From: Acanthopleura granulata
Lineage: Eukaryota > Mollusca > Polyplacophora > Chitonida > Chitonidae
Reading direction: 5' to 3'
Length of the DNA: 64,000 nt
NCBI GenBank assembly: GCA_016165875.1
Contig: JABBOT010000005.1
Coordinates: 3,951,862 to 4,015,861, forward strand
Made by a program: the position numbers and the translations under genes
In this document: positions 22,587 to 37,500 of the stretch, in pieces
How the letters are laid out: each line of letters opens with the position of its first letter
Numbering within the stretch: position 1 is the first letter of the stretch
Notes under the pieces: generated by a model
What the model was told of the DNA's origin: nothing
Database searches by the model: none
The model's input: only the letters and a program-made list of their open reading frames with translations

Positions 22587-25500
22587 CTAATCCCAGTTCA
22601 CTGCATCAGGATCATCCTGAGGCACAACCAACAATAGTTTCTGTATGTTGTTTGTCACCCAGTCTGAAAAATTAATGGACAAAGTTACAAATAGCTTCAC
22701 ATTAATTAAGGTCATAACTGTCAGAAGAAACAGACATGAGCAACAGAAATTAGCTGAAACATGAATGACCATGGTGATGTCCAAAAAGTCTGCTCACAGG
22801 CTCTCTATGAATGAGGTAACTCTTGGAATTCTAAGAAAATACCGTGCAATGCACTTAAAACCCAGGGTTTTTATGTATACCAGCCATTCATCAAATTGTG
22901 TAGGTGTGATATAAATTCGGTGAGCTGGAGATAAACTGTTCAAAAGATAGAGCCTTTTATAAGCCTTTTACAAAATTTAACTCAAATGACCACAATGACC
23001 TTGGAAAAAGGTCAGGATTGCTGAAAATCAATGGGTTTATTCTTCATGATAAAAGTGTAAGTATGGTCTAAGTTTGGAGAACTTGGGCTAAACTATTTGA
23101 GACAGAACGTTTACCTGCCTTGTATAAAATTTAATTTAAATGAATCCAATGACCTTGAAGAGAAAGACCAAGGTTACTCAAAATCAAAAGGGTTCTTCCT
23201 AATGCCAAAGTGTAAGTTTTGGTAAACATCGGATACACCGTTCTAGTGATAGAGCATTTACAAGGATATGGACAAAGAGACAGATGGACGCCGCCTGCTA
23301 CAACAATACCCCTTGGGTAAAATGCCATTCGATCACACAACTCCCAAATTAAAAAATTCCAGACAAAAGTTCACAGACTTTCCTTCTATTCTTCTATTAC
23401 TGGGATATCAGCACAAATATTGGCAACTTCTCTCAGCAGTATGTCTCAAACAGATATAAAGCTGCCATGCTTGAGAACTGTCAATCAGTCCAATTATGCC
23501 AATGATTCACTTAAAATCAGTGTTACAGAAGCTGAAAATCCGCCTGAACACATACATGTACAATGAGAGACGGATCTACTGTTAGTCTTGCAACCAATGT
23601 GAAGCCCCTCTCACCCAATGTTATATCTGACTGGAATCACAGCTCACCTATCTTGTTCTGGATGGCTTTAGGCTTACTCTTCCAACGATACCCAACCACG
23701 TAGACAACGACCCCAATTCCCACCAATCCGATGGCTAGGGCACTCTCATGAGGCTTCTGGTAGACGGTAAGTACAACGATGAACAGGCTGACCAGGCTGA
23801 GGAAGATGGGTAACACAACTGGCAACTGCGAGAAATGGAAACACAGATCCGTGTACATGTATGTCAGAATTACAGGATGTAAAGTTTTCGCAAATGTCCC
23901 ATTGATGTACAGCAAACAAACCAGCAACCCACAACAAGAGGAGGACTGAAGCACAAATGAATGTCTCAATCCGAGTTAAGCTGGTCTTCATTTCACTATC
24001 CAGTGGTTCCACAGATTAATTTAGTATAAAATAAAACTGATGATGGCACGAACTAAGTAGCCGAAATATAGATTGGCAATATAATGACTTCAATATTCGG
24101 AGTCACCTTCCTTCTATTTTAATTTCACTGCACTGGTACAAAATGCGTAAAATGGTGACAGAGTTTATAAATACAGCACAGATTAATAGGAACTAGGGAA
24201 GAGAAAGTCATCAAAGCCCAAGACGTGCCTACACTTGACAGGTTTCTGCAGTCCTTGCAGATGGCCAATATTCAACAATCTAAATCTAATTAGGGAGAAG
24301 CTACCAGGTATAAAATACCTTCAGTCTGTAAATGACATGTTTAACTCATGTTGTACAAGCTTAGAGGTAGCCCAGCCTATGGTGTGTATTTACAAATGCT
24401 AGCCAACATCAAAATAACAGCAACTTGATGAGTCAACTGAAAAGATTGAGGACACCAAAAGTGTTAATATTCAAAACAAAATTTAATACATACAAACTAC
24501 AATACATAAATATTAAAACTCAACAATAATGAAAACATTTCAACCTTAAATTCATGGCAAAAGAGCCAAGGAAAAACGCACGTAATTTCACCTTTATTGG
24601 CCTCTTAAGCTTGGGTTCTTTGTAGCGCAGCCAGGCTTGGCCTGCCAGAACCATCGTTAACACGGAAGCGAACCCAAAGCCTTCCATCTCTATCAGGTAA
24701 AATATATCATTTGACGACTGCATCAGCAATGACAGAATCAGCTGAAAGAGTAAGAGAGCAAGGAATCTTCAACATGGTCCAATGTAGACACACACTCACA
24801 AATAACCCCCTTGACAAAACTTACTGGTGACGAGAGGATGTGCTTTCATTGTTACAGATTGTTAATTTGAAAGAAAAGACCACATTTACACAAAGCATGC
24901 ATCATTTAAAAGGCCATTTCATGCCAATGCCAAATATGGTTTTTCCTACTTTTGGGGCATTTTTTTTACACTGATTAAAAAGGAAATGAAAATTGAGCCT
25001 ATCGTGGGCTTTTTGGACCATACTGAAGTACAGTGGCATCACAGATTCATTTTTGGCAGCTAAACGTACTGTAACTGTTATATTTTCACATTAAGGCAGA
25101 TATACATGTTGTGCTACATAAATATTAATGTAAAATGTAAACAAAATATCAAGAATGTTTAGCAGCTAAAAGGAATCCTTGACATCACTGTGCTTCTGTA
25201 TTGTCCAGAAAGTCCACCGTAGCACAGCAATCTTTATTCCCTTTTTCATCAGGGTTAAAAAGGCCAAAAACTAATAAAGACCATATTTGAAATCAGCATG
25301 AAATGGTCTTTCAGTTGATGCAAACTTTGTGTACTTGTGAACTGTTCTTTTAATTATATAAGTTGACTGTCTTTCCACAAGGTTATAACACCCTACATGT
25401 ACTATTCTCAAGTTTCAATATACGCCTATACGTGGAGATGACAGTACACTACACTGGCAGCTTATTAATTTGTTTACTTCCAACCGGATGCAACAAATAG

Positions 25501-28500
25501 ATTTAACACAGAGAAAGCAAGTCTCCCAAACTAATTTGTTTTCAAACAGACTTTCAAGGTCATACAAACCTTTCGAAATAAAACTTTCAATGATTTCAAA
25601 GAAAAGTGGGTATCTGTTTATATGACTTTGTACACTGCTGGTGTTTGGATATCACTATATGATGGGATGTTGTGTTTGGATAAAACACCAGCAGGTTAGG
25701 AGGGTTGTTTTCACAGGAGATGTATGTGTACATTCATTATACTTACAATAACCAGTAATGATGGCATGGGGGTGAGCTGCTTCATGTTGATCATGGACAT
25801 GGGGGCGGGGAAGTGGCCTTCTCTGGCACCCACCCAAAATAACCTGAATCAGACAAAACAGACAACACACTTCAGGCTATCTGGTATAATTTTCTGCATG
25901 TTTTTTTGTTGTTTTTTTTTTTAAGTTAGTAGATTGGTGAATTCAGAATGTTGTTTATGACAAACTAAAAATTTCCTTTTTCACCAAACTGAATTGAGAT
26001 TCTCCCAGTACTGTTTGCGAAATAACACTACACAGAATGATTGACAAGGGGCAAACTTCCAAAACATGGGTATGTCAACAGATCACAAGTCTCATTGATC
26101 CCGTCACAAGTAAATGTATTCATCTGACTGCCATTTAATGTCATACTCAAGACATTTTCAACTGCATGAGTTAAAGAAGGTCTGTTTTAGGAATGGACAA
26201 CACCAAGACTAAACCACCGCTCCTGGGCAAGTTACTGATGACCTTTCTATCACCAGTCAAGGATGGTCTTTTTTAGGAGTGGACAACACCAGAGTACCAG
26301 GGCTAAACCACCACTCCTGGGCAAGTTACTGACGACCTTTCTATCACCAGTCAAGGATGGTCTGTTTCAGGAGTGGACAACACCAGAGTACCAGGGCTGA
26401 ACCACCACTCCTGGGCAAGTTACTGACGACCTTTCTATCACCAGTCAAGAAATCAAGATTGTAAGTTTACTGAAGCCGTTTGTTACCTGAGCATTGGATG
26501 GAAGCAGGCTCACAGTTGTAACCAGGTAAGTTCAAGTCGAGGGAGAGTGGAATGGTGGTGGTCACGTTTTTTTGGGGGGTGGGGGGGGGTGGGGGGGTGT
26601 ACGTGCTCAGGACATCATTTCAGCTGATGTTCTCCAGAAGGGTAAAGGATTGTATAATAGGTCTTGTTAACTGAACAACACTACATTTTCTTTGTGGGTT
26701 TGTTGTATTTTGTTGAATGGAATAAATGGGGAACATTGCCAAAGAGAAGTCAGAGCAAGTTTGGGTACTCTTTTGTACCTTTCTGTAACTTCTCTTTGTT
26801 TGTGTATACATAAGAGGTAATTCACTAACAGCTTAACAGACAGGAACGACTGGACATTACTTCAGTCGGTAATCTGTAGTCAGGGGAGGTAATTCATTAC
26901 ATACTCGTCAGTCACTAAGATGCTTTAGGTCTTATTTTCAGAGTGGAATAAATAGGGCACATTTAAGCCTAATAAGCTCTAACTCTGATAAGATCAATTT
27001 ACTTTGTCAGCAAGATTTTTCTCCCATATGAACTCTGGCCTCTTCCAAAGTCTCAGTGCTGTCGTGTATATATATATATATATATATGTATATACATACA
27101 TCTATCTTAAGACCATGGGTCAAATTACTCCTGTGAATGGGGGGGGGGGATTGTGTCAACAGATGTTGGGTCACCCAATCTCACCTACATCTGTGACCAG
27201 ACACGAATACATGTGGGAAAGTGAGGGCGACTTAAGTGCAATGACCTAGAATCAACACCCTGTACACAGATGTACCAGAGATTAGTGCCAAACTTTATTA
27301 ATCAGACTAGTGCTAGAGATGAGTCTGCCTTAACAACTCATGTGAATCTGAATATGATTCCATGCATCACGAGTGAGGTCAGGGCTGTGGGGAATGATTT
27401 TACTTATCTGAATGTTTCGCACCACATTCAAGAATTCTGTGAGGAATGATCCTGACATTAAGTTTCTATTTGATGACCTGGGCTAAAAGTTAGCCCAGTG
27501 AATCAATACCGAATGACTTTACATGTTAGAGGACAGATTACGGGGTCAGCAGTCTATAGATCACTATGTGATCCTTCAAAGATTTTTTCTTGTGCTAGAA
27601 ATGACTGTCACATGTATGTGTTAGAGCACAGATTAGGGAATGAGTAGTGTATATATCAAATATATAATCCTTCAAAGATTTTCTCTTGTGCATGGAATCT
27701 TGGAAACAAATCCCAATGATGTTTACAATCAAGAATATGATAAAGGTAATCTCAAACTACTGCCTCTGATTTCTGCATTTTTGTGACAGATACATTTACC
27801 AGTGACCATAATGTTCAAATCTATCCCTACCAGTAACTAACCTGGCCTACATGTTGTATGTGAATGAAGTCATATTATTTCTGAATGCAGTACAAACCGG
27901 CTGGGTTTTTATTGGGTAATATTTCACACAAGTGTAAAAATCTCAAAGCGGTCACCCTGTCCTCAATTAACTTATTAATACCCTAGCTGATGTCTGTTTT
28001 GCTTTTGTGCGTTCATGGTTGGTTGTTTATCGGAGCTCATACACTGGTGATCTAGGAACTCCACAAGAGACTTCCGGAAATAAATGCTTATACAGCTAGC
28101 ATGAACTTAGCGCTTTACTTCCTGATCACAAAACTACCAACCGATATCGTTTCCCTCTTGGCACGATAATGACATCTGCCACCCTGTCATATGGCAACTC
28201 GTGGATAATCCTGATCTATGTACATAATTTCCTGATCGTACAGACCAACGGCCTCCCACTAAGAGCTTCAAATAACACACGAGAGGCACGATGGCTATGT
28301 GCTGGTGCCACCACTTTTTATCAGTACTTCATTATATACCTATCCATTAATGTTAAACAAATGTAAGTCTTTCTATAAGAGGTCTTAAGGTTTACTCTGC
28401 AGCCAGAATATAATCTTGTAGAAAGTTGAGCATGTCTTCTGGCTTTTGTTTTTCTCTCGTTCCCTTTTTACATTTGTATACATTTGACCTACATGTATTT

Positions 28501-31500
28501 AAACAGCAGCCCTTACATCTACTGAGACTACAACACTTGCACATGGCTATTAACTAACGACCCAAACTGCTGATCTCACGGACAAACACACTTACACAAA
28601 CCAGCTAAGCATAATCCTCCTAAACAATTAGGCAATAAAAACTGCATGAGATGTGGGCATATTTTAACAGGCAACATTATGACTGGCTAAACTTCTGAAA
28701 CAGAGGTTCACAGAGTAGTATCCTTGGAGCAAAATCTGCTAACTTCAATTTACAAACATTATATGAGAAAGTTTTATACTTATTCGCTAAAGGAGATGAG
28801 TAACCTTGCATATCAAACTTTGCAAAATAAAATAAAAAATAAAAACAATTGTCTACAGACAAATTTGTAAATTTATGTATTCCTCATACATTAGGAAACC
28901 TGTTGTAACAAACAGGAGGCTCAAAGTGTACTAGAAATCAGAAATCAGCTTCTCAAAAAGCATTATTCAGCTTGTACAAGATGACACTAGCCAAAAATAC
29001 CTTTGCAAACTCTGACACCAAGTTTAGATTTGAGCTTTATTCTTAAGAAAATCACAGGACATCAGTATGAGGACATCTTTTCTTCAAATTCTTTTTAGTA
29101 TTCTTAAGTTAAAGACAGCAGCCGTGCAGTTTGTTCTTTCTCTTTACTGACTTCAGTATTTTAACTACGTCAATTACAACATTCTCCCTACATAAGTGCA
29201 CCTAAAATCCCTAAATATCTGAAATGCTGATGATTAAACAATGTTCCCAGCCCGAGTGCACATAAGACATGTCAACTCCAAACAGGGACCCGTCCTACAG
29301 CCTAGAAGCATGACCTTAAGGTCAATAAAATGATGTCAAATGTTCTTTTCCCAGTTTATCATAATCATGTCGCATTATAAACAGCATGACCTTATAAGAG
29401 AAATCGATACCTTTTAACACTGTAGATGTTTCTCTACATCAAGATGTACAATGTAACAATCACTCTGAGTAATGCTTCACTCTGCTGCCTGACCCAATAT
29501 CGATCACCTGGGACTTACCTGGACATGGACAGTGCTGTGCCATTGATCATACCACAGACAGACAGTGCAATCAGGATGGGCATGATCCAGGTCATCACTC
29601 CCAGAGTCTTCTCTGCAAATGTCTACAATGGAAGCACGTCAGGAAGGTGGCCACCTTAGTCACTTGTACCACATTTCTAGACAGAAATACATGTATTATG
29701 CCTTTCAACCCTTTCAATCCAGGTGTCTGCTTGCCCATATTCCACACAGTGCGTGAATTCATCGAGAATGAGGAGACATTGCTTTCATACAGTTATGGCA
29801 TTTGACCTAAAATTTATCCATGACCATGTTGTTTGCTATGCAAAATTCTATTCTTCTTAAAAAGGTTCCTTATTGTTCGTTTGGAAGGTAGCATGACATC
29901 CTCCTGAAAGCATGCTTCAGCATCTAAGTAATATTTTATGAACTTTACATGCTGGAAATGAATTTTTTGAAACAAATTTTCAGGTCAAATAGAGTAAGTG
30001 TTCTTGACATGTTTACTGCACAACACGTGACATGGACTTTACTTAATTGGCAACCTCCCACCAAAAAAAAACAAAACAAAACAAACCAACAGATGCAGCT
30101 CTTCTGTGAATTTTGCTCATTTTGTCACATTTTGGCAAGGTCATTCTGACCGCAGTACCGACCCATGGAAGGCCGTAATACAAAAAGCACAAGCTTATTG
30201 GTAAAGTAACCACAGGAAAACTGCTTACCACGGCAACGGCTGGTGATGCCAACATCTCTATAGGTGTAAGGACTCCCAGGTAGGCCACATTAGCAATCAG
30301 GTACACGGTGATCACCACAGACATGGAGATGATGATAGCTAAGGGCAGGTTCCTGAACAAATATGTACGCAGCATATACAATCCACATTAGCAATCAGGT
30401 AAACGGTGATCACCACAGACATGGAGATGATGATAGCTAAGGGCAGGTTCCTGAACAAATATGTACGCAGCATATACAATCCACATTAGCGATCAGGTAA
30501 ACGGTGATCACCACAGACATGGAGATGATGATAGCTAAGGGCAGGTTCCTGAACAAATATGTACGCAGCATATACAATCCACATTAGCGATCAGGTACAC
30601 GGTGATCACCACAGACATGGAGATGATGATAGCTAAGGGCAGGTTCCTGAACAAATATGTACGCAGCATATACAATCCACATTAGCGATCAGGTACACGG
30701 TGATCACCACAGACATGGAGATGATGATAGCTAAGGGCAGGTTCCTGAACAAATATGTACGCAGCATATACAATCCACATTAGCAATCAGGTAAACGGTG
30801 ATCACCACAGACATGGAGATGATGATAGCTAAGGGCAGGTTCCTGAACAAATATGTACGCAGCATATACAATCCACATTAGCGATCAGGTACACGGTGAT
30901 CACCACAGACATGGAGATGATGATAGCTAAGGGCAGGTTCCTGAACAAATATGTACGCAGCATATACAATCCACATTAGCAATCAGGTACACAGTGATCA
31001 CCACAGACATGGAGATGATGACAGCTAAGGGCAGGTTCCTGAACAAATATGTACGCAGCATATACAATCCACACTAGCAATCAGGTACACGGTGATCACC
31101 ACAGACATGGAGATGATGATAGCTAAGGGCAGGTTCCTGCTCATCTTCCAGAGACAAAGATACTGTTCATACTGTTTTAAAGTGACTATACCCAAGGTTT
31201 CTGGCAAAAATCCATCAATGCAAAGCAAATATTTTTTCTATTGTTTTAGAATGGCCCAAATAATAATAATAAACGCATGAAAGACTTTAACAGGCACGAG
31301 CCTGATATTTTCTGAAGCACAATATCTTAAAGTATTTTGGGTAAAAGAGAAAATTCGATTTGAGAAGCCAATATGGCTTTTTGGCCCCAAATCTCCGCAT
31401 AGCCCCTTAAAAAAAAGACAACATTAGTCTGGAGCAAATGTATATACATGTGTGTATCGGGTGAGGAATCCTATTCACAGTTCAAAAAAGGTCACTTTTT

Positions 31501-34500
31501 ATTTCTTTTATGTATGATAACTGAGATATCACAGTTCAAAGTAAGCGAAAAAGACCACATAGGGAAAATCGGATGGGCCCCCATGCTCTCAGTTTTAATC
31601 AATCATGGGCAAGATATTTCTACCAGCTGTGTCAGCTGTTATGTAACCCGTGCCTTGTTCACCACTTCTCCATACAGAATTAGTGTTTTCCTCATGAGTG
31701 AGAGACAATTCTGATAAATTTTACAGCCATTTTCCACGAGAAGGTGGTGGTGGAATGCGTCTGGGATTATTCCACAAGGTCTCAATCAGGAGGCCACAAT
31801 GCGTGGCCTTCGTCTGTAATAGTAAAGAGGATCATACTTCGCACACACAGGAGAGTCTTGGCCCTAATATTTAAGAGCGTAGGGTACAGATGACGTGACG
31901 TCGTGTTCCCCGTTTCTCGAAGATGGCGTATCCAATGGCCTCATAAGACTTCCAGATTAAAAGGTGATTTACAGAGTTACCAAGCACATCAGTAAAAAAT
32001 GCCTATGCTCGTTTATGTCTGTATGGACCCTTCTTCTGAAATAACTTTAGCCCTTTTTTTTTGTTGCCTTTTCTTTTAAACGTTACATTCACAAGTACAT
32101 TTTTCCCCATAAAAGCCTGTGTGCACCGACCTTCAATCCACGTCATATTTCATACTGTTCTCATACAACAATACAAAAGTCTAGATAAGGCAGGTAATAA
32201 AATATCACTGACACGTGCAGGTCACCATAACTATTGTTCGCCTTCAGACGGCTACCTATAAAGATTAACAAAGCATGACCCATTTAAGCACATACACCCA
32301 AAAAATCAGAAAATGCTTTATTTTGGTAGAAAGAAATCAATAACAAAATACCACAGACATCTTATACAATCAATGATTTCTTCAAAGAGAAAAGTCGTGC
32401 AATTCCTGAGCAAAAAAACAAATGACATCAAAGAATTTTGCTCACCTGTTGGGATTAATTAATTCCTCTGTGAGAAAATTCAGGTAACTCCTACAAAGAA
32501 TGAGAGAATTATTTTGGGCATTAGTTATGGGAATGCGAAAAAGTGGAGTTGTTGGATCACCTTTATATTAAATAACATGAATGAGGTGGAAGTTCTGAGA
32601 AATTAGAAAAAAGAAAACTCCCAACACACAAATACATGTAGGACACAAAACCCTAAAAGCTACATAGAAAGTTAACAAGATTTATAATACACAGTAACCA
32701 AGATATGGCCCACTTTGTACTTATCCAGTTATTGTCGAGCATTTAACGTAGCATTGGATTATCCCAGTAGTCCGTCGGACCGAGTCTAAAACTTGGTAGG
32801 GTCCAGTAAACTTTTTCAGCTACTAGTCTGCTGGTCTTGTGGAATACTACACTCTCTGATACACGTGTCTCTGTATAATATCCAAAATTGATGTACTTTG
32901 TTTCTTGTGAGACACTGCATTATGTCATGATGTTGACTTCCCAGCACAAACAACAACTTCGGTACAACTCATACATTTTTTCAAGCCACTTTCTCAACGT
33001 AGTAACCACTGTGAGAAATATCAGAAAATTGAGTTTTAGAGAAATTTTGTGTTTAGTTTTTATGAAAGAAATTGAATTTTCAATACGTTTTGATGAAAAA
33101 TATTGAAATTTCTCATTTGTTCAATTTTACTTTATACAAAAAAATTGGCTAGAAAATCCCCTGGACAATACCCCTTATCATCCACTCTAGTCACAGAAAA
33201 TACCCCTTACCATCCACTATAGGCCCAGAAACCAGAGTAAAATGATATGGCCAGGGCTCCAACACTGTAGTCACTGTCATCAAAGGAGTTCTTGAAGTTG
33301 TGAATTTCTCCTTAATAGAAAGAAAAGAAAATACAAAATGATATTTCACTTGGAAATAATATGGTCTCTTCAGAAATGAATGAGCATTACATGGGTCTTG
33401 CTGAGTAACATAAATTTCATAAGGGCAAACAAAATGCGAGTAAAGATCCATGCACTTAGATCTGCTGGCTGGATTCAGCTTGAAATTTGTTCTGTTTTGA
33501 CATATGTATCAGACTCAGACACTCAATATTTCCTAGCATGTAAAGTGATTCACTGACAAAATCTGAAACAAAACAGACCAAAACTGATCTTGATGCAATT
33601 AAAATAACTTATTAGCCCATTTAGGGTTATTAAGGCTATTGAGTTTATTATAAAGCAAATAATTTGCTGAATCAGTGCGATCTGAATCATTATCATGTGT
33701 GCAAAATATTTATGAAGTCAACCAAAGTGAAATAACCTTAATGAGTTTTACTTCATTTCGCTCATTAAGGTAATTCATTGGAGTACAATCAGCTGAAGGT
33801 GCAGGATAGGTGGTGCAGGTGGTGCAGGTGGTGAATCTGAGAATGAATAGAGCCCTTCAGTAGAGTGCCATCAATAATGTATCTTCAAAGTGCTTTTACT
33901 CATGAAATACACGTATATACCGTAAACACTTAAATTTACAGCATGGGATACTATAAAATATCCTGCCCCTTTGGTGACAGGTTAATTCATTTGATTATTT
34001 GACTGCCGTGATGAAAGGTTAACTGTAAAAAATGACATTGCAATTCAAGATATTGCTTGAGTATGTCATATTATATCTTTTTACTTATTTCATTGATGTT
34101 TTAAGTGGCCATCATATTATAAACCCACTGAAAGACCTGTACAGAGGCCAATGGCCATACCAGGGGTATAACAAGAGCTCTGTAACTTCTTCAGGTGAGC
34201 TAACAATGTTACAATCTTGAAAAACTTAATTTTGTCTTACTACAAAATAAGGTTAACCCACTAATATACAGTAGTTGCTTATCTCTGCGTCTAAGTCTCA
34301 CAATTGCCTGAGCCTCTGAAGTGGCTGTACATCACCTGTGTCACCATCTGTCAGCCTTCTGACCCAGACAGACACCTGCTTGTAGGGTCAAGGTTCAACA
34401 GGTAAGACAATCATCCCAATGTTAGCAGACAGGAGTCACAATCAGAGATAAAACACTTAGGGACAATTACATAAGCACTGAGCTCCATGAGGTGAACTAC

Positions 34501-37500
34501 CAGGCTTGATCACAATGGCGATGAACTCTCAGGCTACAAGAAAGCTGTATGCAGTAAAAATCCATAAAACATTACTGTATTAGCTATTTGTTACTCATTT
34601 TACCTCTACTACACTTCTACTGATCCAGGAATGCATTTGAGATTTGTTTGGATGGTATTGTTCCCCCTGGAACAATAGGTATGGGTACCTAAATGTTCAT
34701 CTCAACAAGCACTCTAATACACAGAGAGATGTGAAGGTTGTGAATTTTGTAATTTAAGGTAATTAATACGCACACAGGGTATCATTGATTGAAAACTCCC
34801 ACTGCGTTATTGTGCTTTACAGGAAGGCAAAGCCGGAGTTCAATACATGCTGTGAGAAACACCTGTACCAGTGGACACTGATTCCAATGCACAACAGGTT
34901 ATCTGTTTGCCATGAAGTTTGTAATTTAGAGTACTGACAATGTTACACCCACCTCATGTAACTGTGCTTTACATCTATGTAAATCCTCATGTTATTGCAT
35001 TTTTACACCTTGGCAAATCTTCATATTATTGCACTTTAGATCTTAGCAAGTCACCATGTTATTTGCAAAATCTGAGCTCAACACATGCATTACTTTTTAA
35101 CATATGATCCTTGACACTTATCTTAACATTGTCTAATTATTACTGAACTCTACTGTTTGACGCCATCAGTACATGTAGTGCTAAAAGTAAAAATTTCCAT
35201 TCCTCTCCCAGTGTTTTCAGAAAAAGTAAAGATTTGGATGGCTTATTCATTAGATGGAGTGACCATGGGTGAAAAGAAAACTGCACATTGCTCTTATGAA
35301 TTATAATTACATGTACAACGGCTTAAAAAAGAAAACCAAATATCTCAAAAAATAGTACAACTCCCCGAGAATATCTGAGAGTTGTTAGAAAAAAACAGAC
35401 TTCTAACAGAAAAAGGTTCTGAAAAATTGTCAATTTGCATACATGTAGATGCCCCAGGCCAAAATAAACAAGCCACCCTCTGGCTTTTGTAGAATAATGC
35501 CAGCAGGATTTACTAAGGGCTGTTGCGAGTCCTCCGTCATTTACCATGACACAATCACTCAAACACAGTATGCTCCCATTATTTTTGTTGGGGATTGTTA
35601 GTTTGAATAAATGCTGGCATCTGGTAAGCAAAGTGAAGTCCACAGCTAGCAGCAGTTAAAACTACATGAGATACGGGTAAACCAGCTGCAATGGTCTCCT
35701 GGGACGAATGTCATTTTGCACAACTTAGTTCAAAACAATAATTATTGATATACTCAAGTTATCTGTAGAGTATATGATATAATCCTTGATCATGTATGCA
35801 TTAAACAGTAAATATTAGTGTTAGAGTGCCGCTCTGGTCGCAGCAGAATCTGGGTAGAAACATTAAAAGAATATGAAAGAAATCTTATGGAACAAAGCTT
35901 ACACAATGGTTCGAGAGAATTTATGCTAAATGATACTAGGTAAACTCTATCTCTGAAGATTCCACAAAATCTTCGACAGTGTCCATAAAATTTCCTGCTG
36001 TGACATGACAACATATCAGGTGGATGTAATATCCAGTAAGTCCTTTATGCTGGGATTATGTCAAGAGAGTTTGAAAGTGAATATACATCTACATCAGCCG
36101 TTGATGACATCATGTGTTTGGGTGTGACTTCACAACCGGTACAGGAGGAAGGACAGAAAAACTTCGTTCCTAGTATTCTCCGAAGAAATTTGCAATACCT
36201 GTTTTAACTGACTGCAATCTTTATAAAAGCAATTCACACAGTACCAATCTTGATCATTTCACCTTTTGTTTCAGACAGAGAGGTTTTGATACAAAGAAAC
36301 TCTTTCATTTCTCAATTCAATGCATTGATGACAAATTTTACACAAACATCCATTATAACAAACATCATGTAAAAAATAGCCTATTTTCAAAACAACTTGT
36401 GCATTTGATTCGTGCATTGCAAAATATTTGTAAGCTGTCTGTGATATGCACTCAGAAACAGTTTAAAAGTGTCCTAGGATGCATCTGATAACTTCTACAA
36501 ACTCTGACAGTTATGGTCGGATGGTAATTACCGTTCATACCTGCGTTTTTTGAACTGCGGAGAACGTTGGCATGTATCCAAAAGGTCAGTTGATTAAATT
36601 TCTTCAACGAACACCGATATATCACAAAATTTGAGCAGTGTGGTACACCACACCTATAATCATATCCCACTCCAGAATCAATACGGATATTAATTAACAG
36701 GTAAGACCTTAAATCAATATGCTTCTACATGACCACTGGTTGATTACGGTGGTGGATCCCACGGCTGTCCTCTCATCCCAACTTTTACGGTTTCACAGCC
36801 TTTATCTTCATCAGACAACACCTATCACCCCCAGTGAATGACGCCTCTACTATAAACCCATACAAAAAACATGTATCATAAAACAGGAGGTCAGATTCTC
36901 TTGCATAGACAAATGTTCATAATCTTAGCTGTTTGTACCACTCATTTCACTTGGTACACTTAAAAAGAGACAAAAAATGGTCACTTTTGCAGATTCTAAC
37001 AAAAACCAAAACCTGTACGTTGCACTTTTGCTAAACTTTATAAATCAGGGTTTCAAAAATTTTCTTTTTGTGCTACAACCCAGACGTCATTTGCATAAAA
37101 GGTTACTAGAAATAAGACTTACAAAACTATTGTGAAGGCGCATGTAAGACGGGTTTTACCGGACAGAAAGGAACTCTTCTGTTAATAGAGGTGAAATTTC
37201 AAGTCATGGTGACTAAAATTTAAGTAAAGATGAATAGCGCATAGGCTAAGCACCTACCATTTTGATTTTGTGGCAAGGTCATTTGGACTTGGGGTCAAAA
37301 ACGTGTAGAGAAAGAAAATGTGTTTGTCACATGTTATCCTGCCTCCGCGAAACTACATGTAACTATATATTTTCCAGTTGCCACCTCAAGTTAACGCTTC
37401 CTGGATAACCTAGTGAGACCAGACCCACTTCAACACTGGTTTCGTGTACAGGGGTGACAGACCGGCGACTTTCGAATGCCCCGCACTCTTTGACTTTCAC

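Noticed and set aside
31025..31228. Minus-strand frame [15 protein letters not shown]... as a separate transporter gene
   Set aside because: It is a partial exon-5 copy in the 98-bp array and ends in a stop at the next copy.
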